Shown here: piece after piece, positions 21,812-33,500 of the stretch
How the letters are laid out: every line of letters starts with the position of its first letter
How positions within the stretch are numbered: the first letter of the stretch is position 1
Assembly: GCA_025558075.1 (NCBI GenBank)
Contig: JAHLKF010000019.1
Location: 1 to 64,000, forward strand
Length of the DNA: 64,000 nucleotides
Direction of reading: 5' to 3'
Origin: Gaertneriomyces semiglobifer
Taxonomy: Eukaryota; Chytridiomycota; Chytridiomycetes; Spizellomycetales; Spizellomycetaceae
The notes under the pieces: model-generated
Database searches by the model: none
What the model saw: only the letters and a program-made list of their open reading frames with translations
What the model was told of the DNA's origin: nothing
Translations under genes and position numbers: made by a program

Positions 21812-24043
21812 TGGTCGGTGCTTTGGCCGAAAGATTGCGACACTACGGTGATGCCTTGGAAATTGTCACGTTCGGAAGCTGATTGCTGCGGTGTCGGATT
21901 GCTAGAATACTGCTTCTGACGGAGCCGACTGTAGCGCCGAAGCAGGTCGCCAAAGGAAGAAACTACGTATGTGCAATGCAAAGTAATCTGCCAGCCCCCA
22001 AAGTAGATAGATTCATTACTCAGCTCGCCGATGAGAGAATGCGGCCGTTCCTCCCGACTGAAAAACAGTGTGGCCACAGTGAACGATGGATAAGTAGCGG
22101 AAGAGGGTGATGAGAGCCATCACACACTCTGAGCTGATTTGTGAATGATTGTCCTTGTCATGGCTACTTGTCGCTAGCTATATATTAGCTGCTGTCTTGC
22201 CACTTTCGCAGACGTACGTTTTGACAACGCGCTGGTCGACGAGAGACGAGGAGCTACACACAGACGGACGACTAAACGAGAAGGAAACGGCCTAAGCTCA
22301 ATGGACAGGTGGTTGATGATGATCCTAATACTCAAATGCGTTGGCAAGCAATCAGGCCTATAATCGCGCATACAGATGGAGCCAGTGATTGCCGTCTAAA
22401 TGCGACTAACCCCAGGGCCGGACTCCTTTCAGGAAGCCAAGCCGCCTTGGTAAAACTCACCCCTCCAAAGCGAAAGCAGGTTGCTTTCTCTCGCTCGCTG
22501 TCGCCGTGCCGTTGTCGCCGTTCTGCTCCAGTTTCCTGTGAAGCATGTCGATGACTGTGCCACCGTTCCGGTTACCATGATACGTAATGGGTATTTAAGG
22601 CGGTTGTTTTGTCGGTCGTCTTGTTCAGTAACCAGATGGAGTACATATATGCTCTGAATTTGAAGCAAAACACAAATTCATCGAACGCTTTTGGGTATGG
22701 GAATGCTGACACGACGGAACTACGTGCGATTTCTTGATTGTATTGTCAGTTGGTCGAGTCCCCATTCCTTTGCCGACGAGTAGTAGTATCCGTTCTGCTG
22801 GCCGCACACTGCGCACATATGATGAGACATAATGTTTCCTTTGGCTGTATGATTACCGTGATTACAACCAACATTTTCGCTAGATATTATCTCTGATGTA
22901 ATTGTGTGTGCGGCCATTTCCTAATGCCAAAGCAATCCGCGCATTGCGATTGCACATTGCCTTACCCTCGCAAACTTGTAATTCTCATCATGATTGCTAC
23001 TACGATGAGAACGGTCCTGGTGATTAACCTCCTCCAATTTGCGAAGATGTTGAGAACCAACAAGCCAATGCCAGTGGTTATATATTGTATATAGGATAGG
23101 ATGGTTGGTTTTCACAATGACAGTGGTTATTTTTAAAAGGAGGATGGTTGTTGTTTTTGAATGTAGGGTGCGGGTGGTCCCGAGTTCAATTCTCGGTTGA
23201 GCCCATTCTTTTTTGATAATTTTCATTAATGTATGATTAGCGCAGCGCTTACCTCATCAGCTGTTAATTAGTTTGGTGGCTCGACGCGTGTTGACAGGTT
23301 CCGCTTGTCTCGTTTTCCCACACATCACCGCCTGTCAAATGTTCCTTCATTTTTCATTACTCTGGTGCGAGCAAAAAAGTAGAAGGAAAGAAGAGTGGGG
23401 GGTATTCAATTGAATTGAAACGGAATGAATGCCAGCCCGTCGCATCGGATGGATGGATTTGAAGCCGTAACTAAGAATGCCATTCGCCGATCAGTTTAGT
23501 GTGAATTGAACGAGTGTGCTTCTTGAGGGAACAGTGCAATTGTGTGGGTGTTTCTTGTTGCCCCCGCACCTACATGTACACACAATGTGAGACTCAAATT
23601 GAAATGATATGTGTGCTCATATGCGCTCGTAGCACAACATCGTTACTACCCATATGCAAAGTATCATCAGGCCATTAAATGTTTATTGTAATACCGAGAA
23701 ATTTCACAGGAAGGGAAAAAGACAGAACAGAAGCGAGTCCTTTAACTGCAACAGTAGTTCTCTCAGCGGCGGGTAGGTTGGGACACTGCGTTCCCACAGA
23801 CGTTGCCACTTTCTTGCGAGAGACAAGGCAAGCAGCACTCATTATAACTTGCACAGCAGAGTATGGCTCTGAATCACTCGGTACGTTGTCTCGCTGCACA
23901 GTGTGTCTCACCGTCCATTGCGCTGTCTCAGCTCATGCCAAAAAAAAAACCATTGCTAACTGCGATTTCCCCTCTAAACTCTGCCAACTCACTACATTGG
24001 TACCCCGCATCTCAACAACCTTTCACAGACCAGCTCAGCAAGT
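21812..24043. other. 2.2 kb divergent intergenic region
   Basis: No protein gene recognised between the starts of the IBTK-like gene and the Ded1-like helicase. Contents: several short open frames, a tRNA-Pro-like 3' half at about 23164-23204 and a loose direct duplication just upstream of it (two copies of a segment starting with caGTGGTTAT at about 23069 and 23121). Confidence 0.55.
23164..23213 (+). pseudogene. tRNA-Pro-like 3' half with Pol III-type T-run
   Basis: TAGGGTGCGGG followed by TGGTC, then the T-arm CCGAG-TTCAATT-CTCGG (perfect 5-bp stem) and TTGAGCCC read like the last half of a eukaryotic tRNA-Pro, including the AGG anticodon context, and a T-run at 23207-23213 follows. A matching acceptor 5' strand (GGCTCAA) is absent upstream, and the sequence before the anticodon does not pair with GCGGG. 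So this is a 3' fragment or decayed tRNA gene rather than a working tRNA. A tRNA with a long intron seems unlikely, because no good 5' half lies within 200 nt. Confidence 0.5.
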
Positions 24044-25685
24044 ATGGACTCGTTGATGCATCGAATGGATAGACTCGACCTCAATGGTTTTCCGGATGCG
24101 GGAAATCACAGCGCCTCTTGGGAACCGGCTCCAAGAAACCCACGCACTGAAGAACAGCTTTTCAAGGAGCAGATTACGCAGGGAATAAACTTTGATCGTT
24201 ACGAGCACATCCCCGTAACAACCGCCGGTCATGACGTTCCCATGCCAATCAAGACTTTCGAGGTGAGAACCACTCAGCTACAGTCCAAAAAGGACATCCT
24301 GGGCGCTCACGCTGTTTTCTTTTAGGAATCTGATCTGCACATGGGGATCAAGTGGATCATCAAGAACTTGGCAAAATACTCCAACCCCACTCCTGTTCAA
24401 AAATACGCCATTCCAATTCTCTCCGCTGGTCGTGATCTGATGGCTTGCGCTCAGACGGGCTCTGGCAAAACCGGTGCTTACTTGTTGCCTATCTTGAGCA
24501 ATATTTATAAAGAGGGACCCCGGCCATCCTCATCCGGACGGTCATCGTGTGGGCACCCGTTGGCGTTGATCCTGACACCAACCCGCGAACTTGCGACTCA
24601 GGTGCACAAGGAAGCTTTGAAATTTTCCTACCGCTCCTTCGTTCGGCCTGTGGTTATCTACGGAGGCGTTCCGGCTGGAGAACAGCTGTATTCCATAGAA
24701 GCGGGATGTGATCTTCTGATTGCTACACCTGGTCGCCTCATCGATTTCTTGGAAAGAAGGAAAATTTCACTTTCGAAATGTCGATATCTGATTCTCGACG
24801 AAGGTAAAATGTTGTTGAACCGACAGCGCCATAATTCAACTGTGTCTCACCGCCTCTGTTTATCATGTAGCCGATCGTATGCTGGATATGGGTTTTGAGA
24901 TCCAGGTCCGTGAAATCGTGCAGAACCATGACATGCCGGATCTTATGAATCGGCAAACAGCAATGTACTCCGCAACCTTTCCCAAACCCATCCAAATGCT
25001 TGCATGTGATTTTCTCAAGCGAGAGATGTTCATTTTTATGACTGTGGGCCGCATTGGCAGTACGACGGAAAACATCAAGCAGGAGATTGTGTATGTGCCC
25101 CACAATCGCAAGACTTCCAAGTTGGTGGAAGTGCTTGAGCAAGAGAAACTCACTGCTCGCAAGTATCCTCAAGGTCAATACCTGGTTCTCGTCTTTGTTC
25201 GGACCAAGCGGCAGTGTGACCAGCTCGTGACCACTTTGAAAGCGAGAGGCCTTCAGGCCACCACCATTCATGGCGATCTACCGCAAACCCGGCGGGAACA
25301 AGCGCTGGACTCTTTCCGTCACGGCAGACAACCGATTATGGTGGCAACCGATGTTTTTCAGCGTGGAATGGACGTTCCTAATGTGATGCATGTCATTCAA
25401 GTCGACCTACCTGCGCAAATCGACGAGTACGTTCACCGAATTGGACGGACTGGACGCGCTGGCAACATGGGGAAGGCAACTAGTTTTTACAATGAGGAGA
25501 ACATTGCGTTGAAGCAGCCGCTCATCGAGACATTGGAAGAAACGGGGCAACCCGTCCCGGACTTTTTAAAGAGATCGGCCATGGGAGGGAGCATGTATTC
25601 TGGCGGTGGAGGAAGTCGCACGGGTGGGAATCACGGTGGGTTCGGAGCATCTGGCAAATGGAGCGGGGGCGGCGGAGGTTGGTAA
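24044..25685 (+). CDS. DEAD-box RNA helicase, Ded1/DDX3 type
   Basis: Exons 24044-24262, 24326-24803 and 24871-25685 join in frame to 503 aa. All helicase motifs are visible: Q-motif region [11 protein letters not shown], motif I AQTGSGKT, Ia PTRELA, TPGRL, DEAD (the codons for DE and AD lie on either side of the second intron), [23 protein letters not shown] and [10 protein letters not shown]. The C-terminus is Gly-rich ([14 protein letters not shown]) and ends GGGGGW, as in Ded1. Ded1/DDX3 helicases unwind 5' UTRs for translation initiation. The part before the Q-motif is short for the family, which usually has a 100-150 residue disordered N-terminus with an eIF4E-binding stretch. Either it is truly short or an upstream exon was missed. 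Confidence 0.93.
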
Positions 25686-26601
25686 TTGGAAAGGTCCATA
25701 TAGCGTGCATTCGAGAATAAAGAGCTCGGCGGTTGTTCCAAAAATTCTGCCTTGCAATTGCACAAAAAAATGCAGGGATGTAGCACCCAATCTACACACC
25801 GTTACCCACTAAACAGAAGTAAGATGCTCTAGAGGGTCCCGAAAAGAAATTCTTTCCGTATTCTTCAACACTGGGAATCGGGATCCGCACGTAGAAAACA
25901 TCCCGGAAGGGACTGGTGCAGGAACCTACTAGTAAGCGTTGGTAAGGTATGTCACCCCCAAAAAATAGCGACTTGGGAGGTCAACAGAGACCAGCTCGCT
26001 GTACAGTGCTCTGTGAGAGCCGCTGGGCAGCTGTCACCAGTACAAGGTACACAGAGCTGGACCTCAAGACGTGAATCTCGGCACATACACAATTCAGTGA
26101 TGGAAAGAGACCCACCACTCGTTTGCTGGCTTTTATAGTCGCGAGACGGGGCGCGCAAAGAGAATAGGTCACGTGATAATATTACCTAATCCGCATTGAC
26201 GCGCGGAGTTTTGCAGGAGAGGGAACAGACCAAACATCTGCGATACTTGAATACATTGCTCGCCAGCTTTCGGATGCTGATAGGCAAGCAATCTAGACCT
26301 TGTATCGAGTGCGGGATTGCCATTTTGAGGATGAAGAACTCTATTCTCATTGACCACCACACTTTTTTTTTTAATTGAGAAACTCTGGTCACAGTTTAGA
26401 TAGAGTTGAATGACATCACGCGGTGGCCGGTTTACTGTTCTCTGAGACATGACGTTGTGTAGCGCCTTTTTTTTGGTTTTTGTGGATTATGGAGGGCTTC
26501 CTGCCAACTATAAAAGGACCCCCAAGCAATGCATGCCCCGCTTGAGGTTTAGCAACCATCTATCTCCTAGAACAACTTTGCAACTAACACAAAAGATCGA
26601 A
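25686..26601. other. Intergenic with two divergent TATA boxes
   Basis: No domain-bearing gene. A minus-strand TATAAAA (26131-26137) and a plus-strand TATAAAA (26509-26515) face away from each other with a GTCACGTGA at 26168-26176 and a T-run near 26362 between them. Only the plus-strand one leads into a plausible ORF. Confidence 0.5.
26509..26515 (+). promoter_or_regulatory. TATA box of small ORF
   Basis: CTATAAAAGG context, 93 bp upstream of the ATG at 26602. An 8-codon upstream frame begins at the ATG of 26529, close to where transcription would start. Confidence 0.55.
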
Positions 26602-26961
26602 ATGTCGCTTACGAAACAACTGAGATCCCGAGTGATTGACCCTGCGGTCCTCCTTGCTTCGCTCAATGCGCCCGCAAAACACTCTCTCGCAGAGATGCGC
26701 CCTACCTCATCTTGGCAACCTTACCCGCAGGCACAACACTATCCAGAAACACCACAAAGTACGCTCTATCCAGAAACACCAAAAAGTACGCTGGACACAC
26801 GTTCACCAGCCATTGAAGGGCATATTGATATGATTGGGACAGACTGGAATTGTAGTCGGGCGATGGAAGTCTGCCCGACAGAGCGAGCCCCAAAGGAAAG
26901 AATTTCTTTGCGACGAGTAGTGGAAGGAGCCATTGACGGGCGTGTTTTGGGGCGATTATAA
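26602..26961 (+). CDS. Hypothetical 119-aa protein with YPETP repeats
   Basis: The frame begins MSLTKQLRSRVIDPAVLLAS and ends DGRVLGRL. It has no signal peptide, no membrane segment and no known domain. A perfect core TATA box stands 93 bp upstream. The middle holds two tandem copies of a 9-residue unit, YPETPQSTL and YPETPKSTL, encoded by 27-nt repeats. The tail is basic with RRVVEGAIDGRVLG. The same frame is open upstream to an ATG at 26533, but that is too near the TATA box to be the likely start. Support is a good promoter and an intact frame only, so it could still be non-coding. Confidence 0.45.
   Translation: MSLTKQLRSRVIDPAVLLASLNAPAKHSLAEMRPTSSWQPYPQAQHYPETPQSTLYPETPKSTLDTRSPAIEGHIDMIGTDWNCSRAMEVCPTERAPKERISLRRVVEGAIDGRVLGRL
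26740..26793 (+). repeat. 27-nt tandem repeat, two copies
   Basis: Copies at 26740-26766 and 26767-26793 differ at two positions and code for YPETP(Q/K)STL within the small ORF. Confidence 0.85.
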
Positions 26962-27381
26962 TTGCCAAAGGCCATATATATATTTATACCATGCATGTAG
27001 ATAGCTTTGTGTGTACCATATTCTTCTTTGTTGTTGAGATTCCTCGTTATATACGCTTTCTGCGCTGATCACGCCAGGACCTGACTCACCAGCTGTGTAT
27101 GTATATCCCTATGATGCGCAAGGGTCGCTCCGATTGTTGCGTATAACAGACCCTCATTCTCAATGAACGACTCATGTACTTGACGTCAACCAAAGCAGAA
27201 AGGCGGGTGCAGATCAATAGCTCAAACAATGGAGCTCGGGCAACAAGATTCACATTGGATGGCAGCGTCCTGAGGATGAGCATGAGTTGTCCGCCGTATA
27301 AAATGCGCGCAAAACGTCTCCCAAACCCACATGTGCCCAAATCACTGAGAACAGTCCGAGGAGCTCAGAGCAAATCAGAAA
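26962..27381. other. Intergenic upstream of MFS gene
   Basis: No gene recognised. AT-rich after the small ORF (TATATATATTTATA near 26975), then the upstream region of the MFS transporter. Confidence 0.5.
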
Positions 27382-29364
27382 ATGGGCGTAGACTCCACAA
27401 ACAATGCCTCGAGCAGCACTACAGGCCGCCGTCGATCGAGTCATGACATTCACAATCCGTCTTTCCCACATCGAGGGAGCATTGTGTCTCTTCCAGAGGC
27501 GATTGCAGCTTCGAGACGTACCAGCCTCCAGTACACGTTGGAACCAAATGGAGGTCCCTTTGATATTCGCCGTCGAGGAAGCGGCTTTTCACAGAATAGC
27601 ACCCGGAGGAGGAGCAGCGTGGTCAATGTTGTCCAAGACGACCCAGCGCACCCCGACAGCTCTGCAGATGCCAGAAACAAAGTAAAAAGGACCAAACTGG
27701 AATGGAAAATCATGATGATGGTTTGTTTCGTGACTTTCATAGGTACGCTGTGCGTGGGGGCCCGCTCCCGCGAAAACGCGTCGAGCACAAGCGATCGCGA
27801 CTAACATCCATACCCGCAGAACCCTTCCAGCACACACTATTGAATCCCATTTTGCCGTCCTTGACTTCACGAGCATTCGGGAGACCTGCATCTTCCGTGG
27901 GCACTTATGTCGGACTTTTGACAACCGTCTTCTGCGTTACCCAAGGCATTGCGGCTGTGCCAGTTGGACTTTTGAGTGATCGTATTGGTCGCAAGTGGCC
28001 CCTTGTCGCGGGAGTCTTGGGCAATGCGCTGGGCCTGGTTGGGATGGGTCTAGCAAACACTTGGGGCGAAATGATGGCTTGGCGAGCGTTTTCTGGCTTG
28101 GTGAATAGCACCTCGGGAGTTGCCAGGTCTGTAGTCGGTGAGGTGAGCGACATGACGAATCGAGGACTAGCGTTCGCAATTTGGGAAACGGCCTTTGGTG
28201 TTGGCGGTATCGGTATGTGTTTGTAGAGCCGTTGATCTGTGCAAGATTAGCCAACCAGCTAATTCTGTTGGCAATTTCGTAGTCGGACCTTTATTGACAA
28301 GTCTGCTTTCTAACCCAACTCGACACTCGGGCCTGCGTAACATTGAGTATTTCAAACAAAATCCCTACTCCCTCCCTTGCTATGCTGGTGCCGCGTTATG
28401 TGCCATTGGTGCCCTGGTAGTTGCCCTTGGCTTGCGCGAGACACTTGTGGGGGCTAGGGGATGGCGGCCAGCGAAAGAGAAAGACTATCGCACGACATCC
28501 GGGGCATCCGACTCGGAACTTGGTCTTGGGACGACAGCGGTCGATCTGGACGCTGCGGCAGAGAAATCTCCGACGTCCAAATCACCGACTTCGACGACGG
28601 AGCTAGTTCAGCCAGAATCTTTGAGTAAAGTGCTCTTTACCCCTCGCATTCTGGCACCGCTGCTCCTGTACGCCCTGTGGTCATTGCTTCAAATATTGCA
28701 TGATGAAACCCTTGCACTCCATTCACTGCCAGGACTCGGCCTCGCCCCAGAAACCTATTCGCTCATATTAACGACAACTGGAGCAACGCAGTTGATCGTC
28801 CAGGCGCTTGTCTATGCGCCAGTAGAAAGACGCGTAGGTGTCAAGGGATGTGTTAAAATTGCCAGCATAGGCATGGCCATATCTGTGATAGGTATCGGAT
28901 GCGTATCCGATCTGCGGAGCCGAGGGCGAAGCACCGTCATTGGTGTCTTGGCAATGTGGTTGGTGATTCGGGCAGTGGCAATCGTATTTGGATTCATTTC
29001 CATCATGATACTGGTGAGTAATGTTTGAACCGGCAATGCCAAGCCGTGGTTTCTGACCTGCCAATGACGCCAGATTAACAACTCGGCCCCATCTACAAAA
29101 ACGCTGGCTACCGTGCATGGTTTGGGCCAGGTAGCATGCTCCATTGCGAGATCCATCGGCCCCGTTCTAGCTGGCGCCATCTACACCTTCTCTGCTTCCC
29201 GTGACACTTTCCCACTAGATAGCCATTTCCCGTTCCTATTGACAGCGCTGCTAGCTGCCGCATGCTGGGCGATTGTGGTCTGGTTGGGTCGAGTTGAGCA
29301 GAGGGGAACTCCGCGCTTGGCTGAGACGGCAGGTGAAACATCCGTCGATCTCACGCAGCAGTAG
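27382..29364 (+). CDS. Major facilitator superfamily transporter (ZIFL/TetA-like)
   Basis: Exons 27382-27742, 27820-28212, 28283-29013 and 29074-29364 join in frame to 591 aa. A 110-residue Ser/Arg-rich cytosolic N-terminus precedes TM1. The signature loop between TM2 and TM3 is GLLSDRIGRKWPLVAG, the MFS motif A. Two six-helix bundles are separated by an acidic Ser/Thr-rich cytosolic loop containing the repeat SPTSKSPTST. The pattern TLLNPILPSL in TM1 and the early DRIGRK motif resemble the Zinc-induced-facilitator-like and YCR023C-type group of drug/H+ antiporters; substrate unknown. It is convergent with the ORF that follows, with stop codons 100 bp apart. Confidence 0.9.
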
Positions 29365-29463
29365 CGACTTTCTAGTTACGTAGAGAGAGCAGCCAATAAA
29401 TCGCATGGGTGGACACAATACTTGCGAGTTCTGTGCGCTTTATAACCAATTAGCTCATGCGTT

Positions 29464-30297
29464 CTACTGTTTCGTGCTCGAAGCGGTACACCTCGAATCT
29501 GGCAGCTCCCTGTTCAGCTCTAACGAGTCTGACAATGTTCTAGCGATGCGAGATATGTCATCAGGCACTCTGCCATCCGCACTTGCTTGCCATATGTCAG
29601 CGCCTGGAATGCTTTCGTCGCATTGCTCGCTTGAGTTGTGGAAAATGTTCGCTGACATGCTCCACACCTCCGCACCTGCGATACTCTCCTCTTGATCCTG
29701 CGGCTCCACGTCTGAGCATTCCAGCTCCACAGCGCCAGCTTCCATAGAAGAGGAAGTGTGTCCAAGGAGATCAGCTTGGCGCTGTGCCCCACGCATTCCA
29801 CAACCTACACCGGTTGGGTTCGGTTGTTGCTCCATATATGTTGGTATCGGTACAGCGCTCATAGTCTCTGCATCATGAACCGGGAGTACAACAGACGCTG
29901 CAGTCGGCGCATTCCACTTTGGTGATGTTGTCGCATGCGGACGGCTTGCACTTGCCGGGTAGTAAAGGTCACCCGAGCGGCGGTCAGGATTGCCGCCCAA
30001 GCTGGAGGCTGATCCTGCTATGGCTTGCTCTCTGCGCTGATTGTCTAACATGGTTGGTTCCTGCGGAGTACAGCCTTCCCGATCCTGGACAATATCACTA
30101 TAGGCATTTGGTTCATTGTCGAAAGGGCCCAGCGTACCATCACAGCGTTCAGGCCGGGAGAGATCATCACCGGCGAAGTTCGCTTTCCGGCAAGTAGCAG
30201 CAAGCAATGAAGATCTCGCCAGTGAACAGAAGAGGAGTCGGGTCTGAGTTGGCACCGCCAAGTTGATCCATCTCTTGCAGTGACGAGGCAACGGCAT
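29464..30297 (-). CDS. Hypothetical protein, 277 aa, with internal repeat
   Basis: Uninterrupted frame from an ATG at 30297 to a stop at 29464. No known domain is seen. The first 35 residues contain a moderately hydrophobic stretch (TRLLFCSLARSSLLAATC) that could be a mitochondrial presequence or a weak membrane segment. The C-terminal third holds two copies of a unit: EESIAGAEVWSMSANI and CDESIPGADIWQASAD. The rest is low-complexity and polar. It sits between two well-supported genes with fitting spacing, and the internal protein-level repeat argues that it is translated. No homologue can be named. Confidence 0.5.
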   Translation of the reverse strand: MPLPRHCKRWINLAVPTQTRLLFCSLARSSLLAATCRKANFAGDDLSRPERCDGTLGPFDNEPNAYSDIVQDREGCTPQEPTMLDNQRREQAIAGSASSLGGNPDRRSGDLYYPASASRPHATTSPKWNAPTAASVVLPVHDAETMSAVPIPTYMEQQPNPTGVGCGMRGAQRQADLLGHTSSSMEAGAVELECSDVEPQDQEESIAGAEVWSMSANIFHNSSEQCDESIPGADIWQASADGRVPDDISRIARTLSDSLELNRELPDSRCTASSTKQ

Positions 30298-30527
30298 GGT
30301 TTTTTAAACAAGGGTGGTGCGAACGAGGAATCCTGACGATGTGTAAATGTTATCCGAATCCAGCCAGGTGGCCGTCATGAGTAACTACGAAACCCAATTC
30401 TGAAGGCACATATAGGTGTGACGTCGAGATATTCTTCAAGACGAATACAGGTACATGAATAATGCAAATAGCGAAACTACCTAATACTTGGTGCTAACAA
30501 TCGATGAACAGAAGTAAAGCTGTCTGC

Positions 30528-33500
30528 CTAATTGCCGAGACTGATTCCCAGTTTCGGCAGGTTATCGACGCCAAAGCCCCAATCAAATACCGTCGGCACT
30601 ATAAGAATCGCAATGAAAATGATAAAGGAAGCGAGGAATAACGTCGAACTCCACCATGGCAATGTTCGACGAGGGCCTTGAGTCGACCGATTGATGCTTG
30701 GAATGCGCGCACTAGCCTTTCCGGTTGGCGCCCACAGGACCATAAACGTTTGGAGCCGATCCATATACGGCACGCAGCAGGCTGGGAAGAGGACGAACAT
30801 TAAAATGTGCGCCACCATAAAGTCATTGGCCCAGCAGCACATCTCAAGGATTTTGCACGGGTACTCGCGAAGTGGTGCAAACAATCTCGTTGAGAATGCC
30901 AGCTGGCTCCACCGACTGGAGGTCATATACCACCGGCCATCCCACCAAGCCAAATTCGTATTCGTCTCGTCAACGTCGCGAAAGAGTAAAAGTGTAAAGA
31001 TTCGCAGGATGAAACGTAAGACAAGTTGGAAAACGATCATCCCGAGAAGGGCCTCCCGGAATTCCCAGTTGGAAAGGAGCCATATTCCACCTAGCACGAC
31101 GATGAACGAGGCCAATGACGATAAGTGCCCGATAGTCGCAGCGACTGGCCCAATTCCATCACGATGAACAGTGCCAACCATTGGCCCAATGATCACACAC
31201 ACGGCATGAACGGCAACCAGCACAACGGCATTGACGAGAAGGGGAACGAAGGTTAATCCGACCAAAAACACCGCTCTTTCGATTCCGCCTGCAGTTCCCA
31301 CGGCATAGGCGCAGATCCCGACGATTGCCACTAGTAGTGGAACAACAATCTCATGCATCCAGATGACTGTGCGTCTCGCGCGTCTGCGATGGTCTTTGGA
31401 TTGTACGCCATAACGCAATCGTCGTAAATTTCCGGTAATCGATCGTCGCAAGTTGCGATGATAAGCTATCCATGAAGACGCATCTGGGTCGTCAGTACGT
31501 GAGTTACCCGTGCGGAACCACCTTAGAGTTCGACCATAATCTTGCATGAACTCGTCAAGCCGAAATTGGTGCGGATTAAACCAGAAGGGCGAGATAATGA
31601 GCGGAACAGTAGTGATCCAAAAGAAGCTTATAGCCGGTGTGACAATCTCGGAGGTTGTGACGTACAGGACGCAAGCCAGCATGAGTAATCCTGCCTTCAA
31701 TGCCAAATCCGAGTAGTTGGCGAAGATGGTATGAAACGGTTTGCGCACAAGCTCTAAGGATCGACCAGTACTGACGTACCGTGCCTGGCCGTAATTGGCT
31801 GTGCTCAAGAAGACACGACACCAGATCATTGTTCCGAAAATGGAGAAGAAAATGCTAAGGGAAGCTAGCTGGCGAACGAACCGCCAGAATGCGCTCTTGC
31901 CCCTTTCTATCACCGTATGAGCGGCAATAGGCAATATGATGACGGCGTATACCGGCAAGAACGCGATGACGATGGTACCGAGCCAATCCTTGATAGGTTC
32001 CATGTGGGCGCAGTTGTCGGGAGGGGGATCGGATACAATCTTGGACATGTCGACTGTCCAGTCGCCGAGAATGGGTTTCTGGGGGCACACTACCAAAGTG
32101 TTACTCAGCGCCGCGATGCATAACAGAAAGATGATGAACGATTGCATGGAAGCAATGGCAAAGGTATGACTTAGCACGAAACCGGGATTGGCGTAGAAGA
32201 ACGAGAAAAGGCGATCTAGCGGTAATTGTTGCCCCAGTCGATATTGTTCACGTGAAAGCATTTGCTCGCTCATACCCATGGCCAGCTTGGAAAAGTATGC
32301 CAGCACAGAATTAAAGCCGAGATCCTTGCCCTTGCCAACCTGCATGTATTCGGCGTGTTTGTTGACCCCACCACGCATCAGAGCCGCCATTCCAGCGTAA
32401 ATGTCTTCATTCAAGTGAAGGCCGCGTTGGGCCTTACTCAAGCAACCCCTTGGCAGCATAAATACGGCATTCCAGAAATCCGGGTGCCCATAATGCAAAC
32501 GTGCACCAATTTTGCTCAACACTGGCTGGTTCATACTGACAAGTGTCGTCTCCGTAGTCGCGCCCATATCCGCGACTGCCCCAATCCCATGGGTAAAGAT
32601 ATGTTCTCGAAGGCCGACAAGAGCGACTGGAGGATTGTTCGGTACGACGGATAGCTCGCCAAACTCGGCAAGAATTGAGCGCACTTTTATGCACTCTTCC
32701 AAGTAGTGGTCCATGTTGGCATCAATGACTTGGATGAACTCTCCACGCGTATACATGACTCCTAGGTTTTGATTGCAACCTTTACCGTCGCCTAGGATGG
32801 GCCAGCCCGGAAGTTCAATTCTGTACTTGGATGCACGCCTTCCGTTCGCGAGAACTTCACAGTATCCGTCGAACATGTTCGTATAGAAGCGCTGGTTTCC
32901 ATTCTCATCCGTCACCTGCTCCGGCCAAACGATATTCAAAGCAGGAAATTCTTTGAGCAACAAGTTTACATCCTCCATCTCGGTTTCGCTGAACTGTTGG
33001 TATCTTTGCATGTCAACGACGACCCTAAGTTTGAGGCTTATGAGACGGTCAAGTTCCCGTTCCAAATTCGCTGGGGAAAAGCTCCCGCAGAAAGCCGGAT
33101 TTTCTATGCGGAAAAGAAGTTTCAGCGCCGTGGCATACTGAAACATTCCACTTATGGTCCGATAAAGAGTCTGAGATCGACGCGAGGCCCATTTACGAGT
33201 CCGGAGCAATAGCTCAGGACGGATGGATGCGGGGATCCTGTCAGTGAAAATGGACCCCGAGTCGTCGCCAAAAGAACTCTTGGTCGTTTCACCGAATTTT
33301 GTATCGCTATCATCATCCAGCGCCTTTTCGGCCTCAATCAGTTTACGGCACTCATCAGCGAAATTTTCCCATTCGCTTCCGTGCAGCGATTGTAGGTACT
33401 CGAGCACAGTGAACGATGACTCCGGCTCTTGTGTCGTGATTTCTTTGAAGTCGAGCAAAATCTTTTCGTTGTAGTGAGGTATCAATACCGACAAGGCAGG

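Noticed and set aside
23227..23290. tRNA-Met-like stretch (TTAGCGCAGCGCTTAC)
   Set aside because: D-arm resemblance only; no anticodon arm, T-arm or acceptor pairing.
25952..26139. Short minus-strand gene behind the TATA at 26131-26137
   Set aside because: First ATG gives only 44 codons of no recognisable type.
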